From assembly GCA_002900995.3 (NCBI GenBank), contig CM035305.1, positions 5,178,908-5,242,907 of the forward strand: 64,000 nt of DNA, in the 5' to 3' direction. The stretch comes from Ganoderma boninense (taxonomy: Eukaryota > Basidiomycota > Agaricomycetes > Polyporales > Polyporaceae). Shown here in pieces: positions 32,732 through 42,795 of the stretch (position 1 is its first letter; the number at the start of each line of letters is the position of its first letter). A program made the translations under genes and the position numbers. Under the pieces are notes generated by a model. It did no database searches, was not told the DNA's origin, and worked only from the letters and a program-made list of their open reading frames with translations.

Positions 32732-34707
32732 ATGGCACTCCTAAGACTCGTCGTCACCGCCCTCTTCCCTCTTGCAGCGCTAGCGGCCAATAATTGGACC
32801 GATGCCTGCCATGCCGGCGAATGCCAGTGGGACCTCCGATCAACGCATGCCTCCGGGACGATGTCATTGGTAAATGCTGTCCATAACAGGTTGCTGCAAT
32901 CTTGCTCACGCTTCGTCTACAGTCAGGGTCGGACAGCTCCATCTCTGACCTGACGCCCGCCGGTGGATGGACGATAATCGACTGCAATGCCACGTCCGCG
33001 GACCAGGAGATCCGCGCCGTCTGCCACGACCCGAGCAAATGCGACCATCTCAACCTGAATGGGGCCGAGAACACGGTGGTCCGCCTTCCTGACGACGTGA
33101 GCATGCTCTCCCTTCGGGACGGTCTGTCTTTCTCGGCTGACATGCTTCCTTTCGCTTAGTGTAGTTCGGAGCCTTTCGCCGTCGTGACGCGAGTATGGAA
33201 CCATACTGACCAGTCGATTCCGGCGGCGGGCAGGCGATCTCTGTGGGAGCGCCGCGCCAATGTTCCGCAGAGGCTCGTGCAGGGTATCAGCCTCTCGACG
33301 GACTTTGCGGCGATCAACGCGAGCCAGTATGTGCCCCGAGTCGCTTAGCCTCTTCTGGCCGAGATTCCACCGCTGATTCATATTCATGTGATGCATCCAG
33401 GCACGGCAACGTCAGTGTGTCCGTAGTCGGGTCCTCCCTTCCTGGGTTCAACGCGTCGAGCGCCATTCTCCCTAGAGAGACGACGAAGAACGGGAGCATT
33501 TCGCTCCCCGACGCGACTTTCCAAAGTAATCTCTTCAGCGACTCCTTCTCCTGCCCGCAATCCGGGGATGTTCCCGGTTTCGAAGGCAACGTCGTCGTCG
33601 ACCTCACGAGCTCCGTATCCGGCTCTCTCGACTACGTCGTGACCTACGACGCTATCCTCTCCGTGCCCGAGCTTTCGACCCTCAACCTCACCGTCGGATT
33701 CGACGCCGCGCTGGACGGCACCATCAGTGTGAACGCTGATCTGGTGGTGAGTCACCAGGCCCGGGACACAGTCTACGCGCAATGGCTCACAGTATGCGTG
33801 TTTGATGGTGGGTATGCAGGGCAGCTTTACCACCGGAGACGTTGCTCTGTATACGGCCAGCCTGCCCGGCCTGGACTTCGGGAGCATCTTCCAGCTCGGC
33901 CCCACGTTCACCATCTACGGCGAAGCCGACGCGACCCTCGACACGACTCTTGTGATGGATGTCGACCTAGTGTTCACAGTCTCCGGAGGCGAGCTTGTCT
34001 ACCCCCCGCCGCCGTCGCCGGCCTCGGGCAGTATCTTTTCCCCGGGAACATCCAGTACGTACTTCTAGTCCTAGCGGTCTGGTCGCGGGCCTGACGCCGA
34101 CTCCCATCTCCTTCCCACAGACATCAAGCTCTCCGCGAACCCCAACGTGACCGCCAACGCCACGCTCGTCGCGCACCTCAAGCCCACGCTCGAGTTCGGG
34201 GTGACGCTCGTGGGACACGCATCCGGCATCTACCTCGACCTGGACGCGCACGCCGAGCTCGACCTCGCGCTCACGGGGGCGGCCGACGGGTCCATCTCCA
34301 CGGGCCTGGGCGGGGACGGCAGCGAGGCGACGGGCACGGGCACGGGCGCGGGGGGCGGGTGCGTGGACATCTCCATGGGGCTCGCGGTCGACGTCGGGGC
34401 GGACGTGGACCTTGTGGTCTTCAAGGTAGGCGAGAACGTGACGCTGTTCAGCCACACGTGGGACCTGTACAGCACGTGCTTCGGGTCGGACGGCGTCGAG
34501 AAGAGGGACCAGGGCCGCTACCGGAGTCGGTGTGCACTCGAGCCCGCGGTTGGGGCACTCGAGCGGTTCGACGAGAGTCGTTCCGAGTCCCTCGCACGCA
34601 CTGGAAGGACGAGTGTGCCGAAGAGGAGCGATGGACTTGTGTGCTCGACGGTCCTCCTTGGCGACTTGGTTTCCCTCATCGAGGCGATCGTGGACGCGGC
34701 GAGGTGA
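32732..34707 (+). CDS. Large secreted protein of unknown family, member G2
   Basis: Six exons (32732-32869, 32923-33096, 33160-33326, 33401-33746, 33820-34054, 34121-34707), in frame, 548 residues. Signal peptide MALLRLVVTALFPLAALA, then NNWTDACHAGECQWDL and a Cys-containing domain (DCNATSADQEIRAVCHDPSK, DHLNLNGAENTVVRLPDD). Next come CSSEPFAVVTRVWNHTDQSI, a beta-rich region with many N-glycosylation sites (FNASS, LNLTVGFDAALDGTISVNAD), LPGLDFGSIFQLGPTFTIYG and VAHLKPTLEFGVTLVGHASG. The C-terminal part has two dibasic sites (VEKRDQ and VPKRSD) and ends in a 26-residue hydrophobic tail, GLVCSTVLLGDLVSLIEAIV plus DAAR. Every exon has a counterpart in G3 and G4. Likely exported; the function is unknown. 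It could belong to one of the fungal secreted DUF families, which I cannot verify. Confidence 0.85.
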
Positions 34708-35177
34708 GAGCTCCGCGAGATTAAGGCTTTGGTGGATTGTTTTACTGATGGACCCCTCTATAACGCATCTACAGTCTTGCGTAGCTGCCCAGAGCACCGT
34801 CCGTTGAGTAATGGGGGTTGCCCGAGAGACCGACCTGTATTGTATGATGTTTTCGTTCTACCATCGTCGTTGCCTATATGTACTATAACCCTTCCCCCCC
34901 ACCCTTCGTTTTTTGGTGCTACAACCGTGATCCATTCGCATTTTCATCACTTCTGCATACGATGTTTTCATTGGTCATCAATATCGTCGGGTTGCCACAC
35001 AATGTACAGCTGTAGATTGAATAGAACTCCTACGTCTCGGGTGACGAAGATGCGCGTCCTGTTTCCTCGCGACGCTTCGAATCCACCGGTCGTACGTGAC
35101 GGGCGACAGAAAGGCTACGAATCGCATGCGGTCAGGGGGCTGCTCCACGTTGGAAGAAGAACATGGATGTGACACGT
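34708..35177. other. 3' flanks of G2 and E
   Basis: About 470 bp between convergent genes. It contains a segment (35045-35110) related to the 3' flank of D near 25980-26050. No gene. Confidence 0.45.
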
Positions 35178-36509
35178 CTACGATGCGGATGTGTGTGGTG
35201 ATCCATACAGCTCCTCGTTCTCGAACAAGACCCTCAGCGCCTTCCACGGGCTCCTCTCGCTGCGCACCGCTTTCCTCCCCCACAACTTGTCCACGTCTGC
35301 TGCCCACGGGCCCACGCGATTGCCGTGTCCCACCACTTTCAGAAGCTCGCCTTCCCGGGGACGGAGCTGCTCGATCAAGTGTGCTCGTCCTTCGCCCCCT
35401 CTGGGGAGCGGGGCGGGTCGTAGCGGGTCGCTGTCGATGAATCGCTTGATGCGGATGACGACGACGCGCTTTCCCGCGTGCTCGGGGAGCGTAGAGCGCT
35501 CAAAGCAGCAGATCGCGGAACCTGCCAGCAGAGGCGTACAAAGCGCGTCAGATCGACCGAGCACGCAGAAAGAGCGAGGCCTCGCACCTTCGAAGGGGAT
35601 GCACCGGACGTACTTCCCTCCTATGAGCACCCGGAACACACCTATGGTACGCATGTTGTGGGTGACGATCGTATCCGGACTGGCGAACACGGCGCAGAAA
35701 TTGAAAGACACGGAAAAGCGGAAAGCGAACTCCTGCCCGAAGGCGCTCAGCACCGGGATCGACGGTAGTAGGCAGGGGTGCCGTGCTTCCGACGAGGCTG
35801 TGTGTTGAGGCTGCTTATTCGTGCTCGTGTGGAATAAGGGCGTGACGGCAGCGGCAGCGAGGTCCAGCGTATGCTGCGTGAGGAGCCCATCCTGTAGGAG
35901 AAGCGCGATGGTGTCTGCCCAGTTAGGTCGGCACACCATTTTGTACAGTGGATAGCGCCAGGGCATGCTGCGTTTGGCGAGCAGGTCGGAGCCCGTCGCG
36001 AAGCTTGCGGGGTCGGACGAGGACGTGATGCGGAATCGGAGCTCGCCAGCGAGCGGGGAGCTGAAAGGGGGAACGTGGTAGTACAGGAAACCGTGGGTGC
36101 CAGCAGGGAAACAGCTCGAGGCACATGAAACCCAGGAGAGCTGGGGATTCGGAGTTAGGCGAGGGAGTTTGGGAATGGAGGACCGATCCGACTGCAAGAG
36201 GACACGCAAAGTGGGTTTATACTTCAGGCTGAAGTCGATATAGTCGCCTGTGGTAAGTTTGGAGGGGTCGAGAGTCGTTATTCTTCGCGAACTTGACCTT
36301 GTGGCTTTCTGTACAGTCGTGGTTGAAGAGTCGTTGAGGTCGAAGGTTGTGTCCGGTTTCAGACTTGCAGCCGACTTCGTTGAGAATCCTCGTCCAAGCG
36401 AAGCATTTGAAGGCCCGCTTCTTCGCGCGTGAAGTGCGCTACGCTCTAAAACGGATCGAGGGAGAGTGCTCAGAATAGATGGCAGGAAGAATAGTGCTGG
36501 ATGAGACAT
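35178..36509 (-). CDS. Unknown family with mitochondrial-type presequence, member E
   Basis: Exons 36509-35588 and 35521-35178 give 421 residues. The 66-nt intron between them has no stop and is a multiple of three, so unspliced mRNA would encode a longer protein. The first ATG starts MSHPALFFLPSILSTLPRSV; Arg-rich sequence leads to SLGRGFSTKSAAS, an R-x-F-S-T mitochondrial cleavage-like context. Blocks: ITTLDPSKLTTGDYIDFSLK, FPAGTHGFLYYHVPPFSSPL, AGELRFRITSSSDPASFATG, MPWRYPLYKMVCRPNW, LLLQDGLLTQHTLDLAAAAV and SAFGQEFAFRFSVSFNFCAV. Then come ICCFERSTLPEHAGKRVVVI, RIKRFIDSDP, GPWAADVDK and LRVLFENEELYG. Closest to D. Fully open frame, so probably functional. Confidence 0.85.
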   Translation of the reverse strand: MSHPALFFLPSILSTLPRSVLERSALHARRSGPSNASLGRGFSTKSAASLKPDTTFDLNDSSTTTVQKATRSSSRRITTLDPSKLTTGDYIDFSLKYKPTLRVLLQSDRSSIPKLPRLTPNPQLSWVSCASSCFPAGTHGFLYYHVPPFSSPLAGELRFRITSSSDPASFATGSDLLAKRSMPWRYPLYKMVCRPNWADTIALLLQDGLLTQHTLDLAAAAVTPLFHTSTNKQPQHTASSEARHPCLLPSIPVLSAFGQEFAFRFSVSFNFCAVFASPDTIVTHNMRTIGVFRVLIGGKYVRCIPFEGARPRSFCVLGRSDALCTPLLAGSAICCFERSTLPEHAGKRVVVIRIKRFIDSDPLRPAPLPRGGEGRAHLIEQLRPREGELLKVVGHGNRVGPWAADVDKLWGRKAVRSERSPWKALRVLFENEELYGSPHTSAS

Positions 36510-36689
36510 CGGAAGCACCTGCAGAACGTGAGTCGTTAGTTGCGTACTAAATGTTGTGACGCGTACTTACTCTGCTTTGAATCAAGTAGTTAATATGCCT
36601 TTAGTGCCTGGAAGACCAGTTTAGAGTCCCAACTAGCTACTGTGGCTCTACTACAGGCGTCGCCGGTCGGAATCAACGTCCATTTTGCC

Positions 36690-37260
36690 CGAAGGTGGCT
36701 GTGTACCGGTTAGAACCGGCAGCAATGCATCCCGGACTTACCCGGCGGGCAGCGCACGGTCACCATCACTACTTCGTCGCAGCCTCGACGTTCGAACAGC
36801 TGCACCCTTGAGGTTTTCCCCAAATACTGGTGGATCGGGCACTCCAGCTTCAGAGAGTATTGCGACAGCTTGAACCTGGACTCAACCTTGAAATCAGCCT
36901 CCAGGTGCGAGAATCGGGGAACAGCGGCATCGCGGGGCTCGAACGGCAGTCTTCGCTAGTATATCCTCTCCAAAGCCAGAACCGGGTACCGTTCCACCCA
37001 TCCCGCATTCCTGCGTAAGATCGTGCCAATGACTGACATCGTGCCTTATGGTCTAGTACAAACACCGACTCAGAAGCACTAGAACCCGATTTTTGCTTCT
37101 ATGTATGATGTCGGTGGACGGTATACTATTGATGCGGGGATGTGCATGTTCAACTCACTGCCGTCAGCTGCATGCTGCATTTGTTATCATCTTGGCTTCC
37201 CAGGGTTTATCCTCACTTCTGATGCATCTTTCGACAGGCCCACCAATGCTGAAAAAATTG
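36690..37260. repeat. Duplicated upstream region of E (partner at 27600-28170)
   Basis: Diverged copy of the D upstream region. The match fades at about 37.3 kb, close to the retroelement insertion point. Confidence 0.7.
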
Positions 37261-37414
37261 CCACCAAGTAAGCTCAACCCTCCGAGTCTATCAGGGGATT
37301 TTCAGCCTCTCGCTCGTTTGTTATGAATACTTGCGGCTGTACACTTCAACTAACAAACAAAAATGAGAAGTCGGGCAGCTCGGGAAGGCCCTGCCAGCAA
37401 CCTTGGCGCGAAGC

Positions 37415-39027
37415 TTTTTTTTATTATTATTATTAAATTCACGTGGCAGACCTTATCAGAATACAACGGATATAGCTAAGTATCGACGCGTGCCTGGTAA
37501 GCGCACTCCTATCCCGCATTCCCTTTGACGGTTCAACAACCACGGGCCCACGGCAAAGCCAGCGTGTGGGAACGTCCCCTGCCGCACTCGCGGTGTCGGG
37601 CAGGGGAGGTGAGCCGAAATGTCCAATTGGGAAGGAAACCGAAACAACGAAGGAGGTCCCTCGGTGCCCCCACGAAGGGAGCACACCCTGACGTCGGGGA
37701 AGTAAGTCCTCAAAAGGGGAGCTAACAGCCCCGTACCGGGCTCGCCAAAGGACGACCCCGCGACCGCTCGCGATGGGCTCTTGCGACTGGTGGTGGCGAG
37801 GCAGGCTTGAAACTCCTCGTATAAATATTGGCAGGGGCTTGGTCGACCAAGTCGATCGTGAGGGAATGGAGGCTGTGTGGGACAGCAATGGTGAGGTGGA
37901 AATGGCCAGCTTCGCCTGGCGCACGCAGCGCAGGAGAAGCGGCACGGGGTGTGGGTGGTGGCGAGGGAGGAGGCGAGACCTCCTTGCGGAGTGAGATGAG
38001 GCGGGCAAGGACTTTCTCAAAATCCTTGTGTGTTGATGAGGAGCGTGAGGTCGGCGATTCTGAACGGAGAGGTGTCCGGGCCGGGCGGGGAGGGGGAGGG
38101 GCCGGAGGACGTGTTTGTGTGCCTATGTCGGCAACGGCACGGGCCGGAGGTATGAGCGGTGGTACGGGTGTGGCTTGGGTGCCATACTCGGCATGTTGGG
38201 GGCGAGGTGTCTGCGAGGCCACATCCGTGAGGATACGGGCTGGCATGGGTGGTGGTGGGGGTGCAGTCTGCGTGGCAGTGCACGTGAAGGAACGGGGTGT
38301 GGGTAGATGTTCCTCGAGGTAGGCAATCATCTCATCCTTGAGTGCGCATGCGACACAAGAGGAGGATGAGAGTGGTGACGGTGGTGGTGGTGGGATGTTG
38401 AGGGAGTTGAATCCCATCTTCATGAGGTGTAATGCATATCGCAGTGGATGCGTGAAAGCGGGGTCGGCGTGAGCCTTGAAGGCCTGGTCAGCGAACTCAC
38501 GCAGGTCATCAAGTATGCGGGTGGTCTCCTCGAACTCAGCGAGGAGCTGGGCTGGTACAGTACCCTCGTCATCGTCATCGGCTTCAGACGAGGGATTGCT
38601 GGTGTCGGAAAGGGGGTCAGGGGACCATTCGCGGTCGCGATCTGGCGCAGGGTTGATGTGGTATGGGGTGCCTTTCTCCCGTGCGCAATGTAGGCACAGG
38701 TGGGGGCGGCTAGATGGGGTGAAAGTATGAAACAGTGACTCCGGGGAACAGAACGGAGCTGCCTGCTGGCGTTTGTGGCATGGTGAGCCTTTTCCCCGTG
38801 TACAGAATTGACACGTGTTGAAAAGGTTGGACGGGATGAAGGCATGGGGCAGGATTGACGATGCCATAAGGTGGGGTGGTGCCTCTGTTGGGTGCGTGGG
38901 TTCGACGGTGAAGTCGGGCTGGATTCGGATGGGCTATCCTCGTTGGTGGAATGGGGGAGGGGAGGGCGGAGGAGGCACCGAGGGCTTGGGCGCCTAAAAG
39001 GATGATGGCGGTACGAGGGAGAGTCGG
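37415..39027 (-). mobile_element. ORF1-only non-LTR retroelement with 14-bp target duplication
   Basis: The element of 1,613 bp is flanked by an exact 14-bp direct repeat, CCTTGGCGCGAAGC, at 37401-37414 and 39028-39041. On the minus strand it begins at 39027, carries one gag-like open frame, and ends in a TAATAATAATAA plus A-run tail at 37415-37436. An A-rich tail and a TSD of this length are hallmarks of target-primed reverse transcription. No reverse transcriptase or endonuclease is encoded, so it must have been mobilised in trans. The alternative is a retrocopy of a cellular mRNA. Confidence 0.8.
37722..38867 (-). CDS. Gag-like ORF1 protein of the retroelement
   Basis: Intronless frame of 381 residues, ATG 38865-38867. 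Two similar Cys-rich motifs near the N-terminus (CQFCTRGKGSPCHK and CLHCAREKGTPYHI) and a third shorter one (SCVACALKDEMIAYLEEHLP) could bind metal or nucleic acid. An acidic/Ser linker precedes a helical segment (LLAEFEETTRILDDLREFAD). A Pro-rich middle follows with repeated T/SQT motifs (CTATQTAPPPPP, DVASQTPRPQ, ADIGTQTRPP). A basic Arg/Ser C-terminus ends GRPLASPVRGC. The composition fits ORF1 of fungal LINE elements; there is no significant match I can name. It is fully open, so the insertion may be young. Confidence 0.65.
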   Translation of the reverse strand: MASSILPHAFIPSNLFNTCQFCTRGKGSPCHKRQQAAPFCSPESLFHTFTPSSRPHLCLHCAREKGTPYHINPAPDRDREWSPDPLSDTSNPSSEADDDDEGTVPAQLLAEFEETTRILDDLREFADQAFKAHADPAFTHPLRYALHLMKMGFNSLNIPPPPPSPLSSSSCVACALKDEMIAYLEEHLPTPRSFTCTATQTAPPPPPMPARILTDVASQTPRPQHAEYGTQATPVPPLIPPARAVADIGTQTRPPAPPPPRPARTPLRSESPTSRSSSTHKDFEKVLARLISLRKEVSPPPSPPPTPRAASPALRAPGEAGHFHLTIAVPHSLHSLTIDLVDQAPANIYTRSFKPASPPPVARAHRERSRGRPLASPVRGC

Positions 39028-39367
39028 CCTTGGCGCGAAGCAAGGGCTCGCCCACGTAGCACCTACTGTATGTGATGGTTGGGACATCTTCGAAGCGCTC
39101 ATGCATGTTTCCTCCCAGGGTCCTGGCAAGGCCGCCGGCTAGTCACGAGTTACTTATCGCTTCCCTCCCGACCATCGGCATGAGTTACGAATACTGTCCA
39201 CGTGACCTTCTCCATCCGGCTACGATGTGTCGCTTAACAGCATTTACCTGAGGCTCTTCCCACGAAGAATCTGAATGGTATGTTCATGAATTTTGACACC
39301 TGCAGATAACACACTGGCATCAGGCTTCAAATTTGGGCACTGATATAGAAGGGCCTCCGAGACCTAA

Positions 39368-39408
39368 GAACATCCGTGTCCATGGAAAATGGCGAGTATG
39401 CCACATGG
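39368..39408 (+). promoter_or_regulatory. Conserved upstream element of G3
   Basis: Copy of the block of about 41 bp found before G2 and G4 (GAACATCCGTGTCCATGG, then GGCGAGTATGCCACATGG), 299 bp before the G3 ATG. The upstream similarity with G2 continues to the start codon. Confidence 0.55.
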
Positions 39409-39706
39409 GCGGCGTTGCTGCTTTCGAAGCGTTTTCCAAGCTCTTAGCTCAAGCATCAACCCTTCTCCGAGATGTTCTCCGCAGCGATGCGATTCTGTGA
39501 GAGCTCGGAGCGCCGAATCCCCGGTGATGACCCGTGGGGACTTCATTGGCGCATACCGCATGGGAGAAAAGTAAGTAGTGCAATGGCTACGGTGGCCGTC
39601 GTTCATCAGAGCTTCGTCTTCTGCTCTTCTTTCTATATAGTGCTGACGTTGCTTGTTGTGGGTCTTCACCCATAACCCACATTCCTTTGTTGTATTCTCC
39701 CCTCTC

Positions 39707-41778
39707 ATGGCTGTCCCGGTATGGTTCATCGCCGCTCTTTTTCCTGTTGCAACATTAGCAGCCAACAACTGGACGGTACCCTGCCATGCGGGCGAGTGCT
39801 GGTGGGACCTCAAATCAAGTCATGCCTCCGGGACGATGCTATTGGTGAGTCATTGTCAATTGAGGATTACAATCTTTGCTCACATTTCGTCTGTAGTCAG
39901 GATCGAACAGCTCTATCTCTGACTTGACGACGGCGGGTGGATGGACCATCCTCAACTGCAATGCTACGTCCGCGGACCAGGAGATCCGCGCCATCTGCCA
40001 CGACCCGAGCAAGTGCGACCATCTCCACCTGAATGGGGCCGAGAACACCGTGGTCCGTCTGCCCAATGACGTGAGCATGCCCTGACTTCGAGATCGTCAT
40101 GCTCGGCCAACACTCTTCTTTTCGCTGTAGTGCAGCTCCGAGCCTTTTGCCGTTGTAACTCGAGTATGGAACCATACCGACCAGTCGATTCCGGCGAGCA
40201 AGCACTCTTGGTGGAAACACCGTGGCAGTCGTCACAGGTCGGTGCAGGGCATCGCCCTCTCCACGAACTTTACTGCCACAAACGCTAGCCAGTATGTCCA
40301 TTCCGAGTCGCTGGCGTTCGTCTCATCCAGATTTCACCACTGACCCGAGACGTATTCAGCCACGGCAACATCACGGTATTTGTGTCGGGGTCTTCCATGC
40401 CCGGGGTCATCCCGGCCCAGGATGTTCCCGGCTGTGAAACCGCTGACGGCGTGGTCAACGCATCTCAAGCTTGTAATGCGTCTGGAGTGGAGCTCGCTTC
40501 CCGCTCCAGCAGGACTACCAAGAGCGGGGTCATTTCGCTCCCTGACATGGCTTTCGACACGAATCTCTTAGATGCTTCGATCTCCTGCCCGCAATCTGGG
40601 GACGTCCCGGCTTTCAACGGCACAGTCGTTGTGGACCTCCAGAGCAACGTGTCCGCATCTCTCAACTATGATGTTTCCTACAAGACTATCCTCTCCATAC
40701 CCGACCTTTCGTCCCTCACCCTCAATGTTGGATTCGACGCTGATCTTGAGAGCACCCTAAGTCTGAACGCCGACCTCACGGTGAGTCCATACAGCTACAA
40801 CTTGAACCGTACCCAATGCGGCAGCTGACGACCGCCGCCCATCTCCGCGTTCGATTTACAGGGCGGCCTTACCACGGGAAATATCAACCTGTATTCGGTC
40901 GGTCTGCCTGGGCTGGACTTCGGATCTATCTTCAAACTCGGACCCACGTTCACCATCTTCATCGACGCCGATGCGGTCCTCGACACAAAACTGGATATGG
41001 ACGTCGGCCTCGCGTTCACGATCTCAGGAGGCCAGCTCGTCTTCCCGCCGTCATCGTCGCAGGGCTCGGGCGGTCTCTTTTCTCCGGGAACTTCCAGTAC
41101 GTCCTTCCAGTCCTAGTCACCACGCAGACAGTACATCGTCCGACTCTCACCGTTCGCTCACGTTCTTATCTTCGCATTTGCGCAGACATCAAGCTCTCCG
41201 CGAGCCCCAACGTAACCGGCAACGCCTCGCTCGTCGCGCACCTCAAGCCCACGGTCGACTTCGGCGTGTCGATTCTCGGACACACCTCCGGCATCTATCT
41301 CGACCTCGACGCGTTCGCCGAGCTTGACCTCTCGCTCACCGCCGCCACGGACGGGTCCGTCTCCGCCGGCACGGATGGCGTCAGCGCGAACGCGACAGAC
41401 ACGGGCGCGAGCGGCTGCGTGGACATCTCCACCGGGCTGGCCGTCGACGCTGGAGCCGACTTGGACCTCATCATCTTCAAGACCGGCGACAACGTGACGC
41501 TGTTCAGCAGGAAGTTCGACCTGTACAACTCGTGCTTCGGGGTCGGGAACGAGAAGAGGGAGTTAGGCCGCCGTCCGACTCGGAGGCGCGCCCTCCCGAG
41601 CCGCTCGCCACTCGAGGAGGGCCGGAGGAAGCGCCACGGAGGCCATCACCCGTCGGAGACTGCAGTCGACCGCAGCAGGCTTGTGCAAAAGAGAGATGAC
41701 GATGGACTCGTGTGCCCGACGGTCCTTCTGGGCGCCTTAGTTTCCATTGTAGAGGCGGCGGTGGACGCGGCGACTTGA
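39707..41778 (+). CDS. Large secreted protein of unknown family, member G3
   Basis: Six exons (39707-39844, 39897-40070, 40131-40291, 40360-40780, 40862-41096, 41186-41778), in frame, 573 residues. Signal peptide MAVPVWFIAALFPVATLA, then NNWTVPCHAGECWWDL. Blocks: ISDLTTAGGWTILNCNATSA, HDPSKCDHLHLNGAENTVVR, CSSEPFAVVTRVWNHTDQSI, ISCPQSGDVPAFNGTVVVDL, LTLNVGFDADLESTLSLNAD, LPGLDFGSIFKLGPTFTIFI and VAHLKPTVDFGVSILGHTSG. The C-terminal region is very basic with several dibasic sites (NEKREL, GRRKRH, LVQKRDD) and ends in a hydrophobic 27-residue segment, GLVCPTVLLGALVSIVEAAV plus DAAT. Exon lengths 1, 2 and 5 are identical to G2 and G4 (138, 174 and 235 nt). Secreted, processed by Kex2 by inference; role unknown. 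Confidence 0.87.
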
Positions 41779-42795
41779 AGGCGAGAGTTCTTGTTGAAGT
41801 CGCAGATCCTTCGATGGTCCCTCATCACATATACGCAGTCTACAGCTACCGGCATCGAAAGCATCCCGTTCAATGGCGGCTGTCGGCTGCATGATTCAAG
41901 CTCGCCTCCCCCTTCTTGCCACGACCTTCGTTTTCTATTCGCATTCGTTCACTACTCTACAGTTATATTCTTCAGTTGTGCAATGTCCTACGGTCTTTTC
42001 TTTGTTGCTCTCCTCTTCGAGGATGAAACTGTTCCCACCCCCTTGCCCAATCTCGCATTTGGTTGACTGGACATTTGTCGCTCATGACAGTTCTCGTAGC
42101 ACACCGTGGCGCTATGTATCATGCCTCAACGCTGAAATCCTGATGCCCACCGGCCATTCTGAACTTACTTTGAAGTTGTGTGTTATCCCCAGGATAGAGC
42201 AGTGTTGTGGCATCTCGAAGTTTGCGGCGGTAGAAGCCGATGCACAAGAGATGCCTTCATCTCCGTGCACAGCGGCGAAACCGCGAGCTGTCAATATCTT
42301 CTTTCCTTTTGCTACCGCCCTTCTGCTCGTGGCCGTACTACTTGTCTGACATTTGATTCAGTCCTCATAATAAGTCTCCGGCTTGCTCTTCAAGTTCCAA
42401 GGGTCCCGCTGCATGTTCTTCTCGAGCGTTGATTTCCTTTATAAGCGTCCGTCCACTCCCTAGTCTTCACGAGCGGCCTCGGAAACATTCCACGTAGCTT
42501 TAGAAGCATGTAACGAAGACATGGACATAGTAAACATTCAGGGGGAAAATGAGTGTGAGATGTTGGGATTGAAGGAGAGCAATCAGTCGAAGGTGGGTAG
42601 TTGGATCACTACAGTCAAATGGTACTAACGGTACTATCGTCGAGAACTTGAAAGTACGTGTATCAATGGTGAACGAAGGTAAGGATAACACAAATGTGGT
42701 GGGGAAAGGGGTCACGCCTTAGTTACTGCAGGCTATGGATGTGCGAGGACAAGCCGGGCTGTCAGTAAAGTGGCGTGTAAGCTCTCGACGAAATC
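41779..42795. other. Region between convergent G3 and G4
   Basis: About 1 kb of 3' flanking DNA. A plus-strand frame (41873-42349) has no recognisable features. Nothing else supported. Confidence 0.4.
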
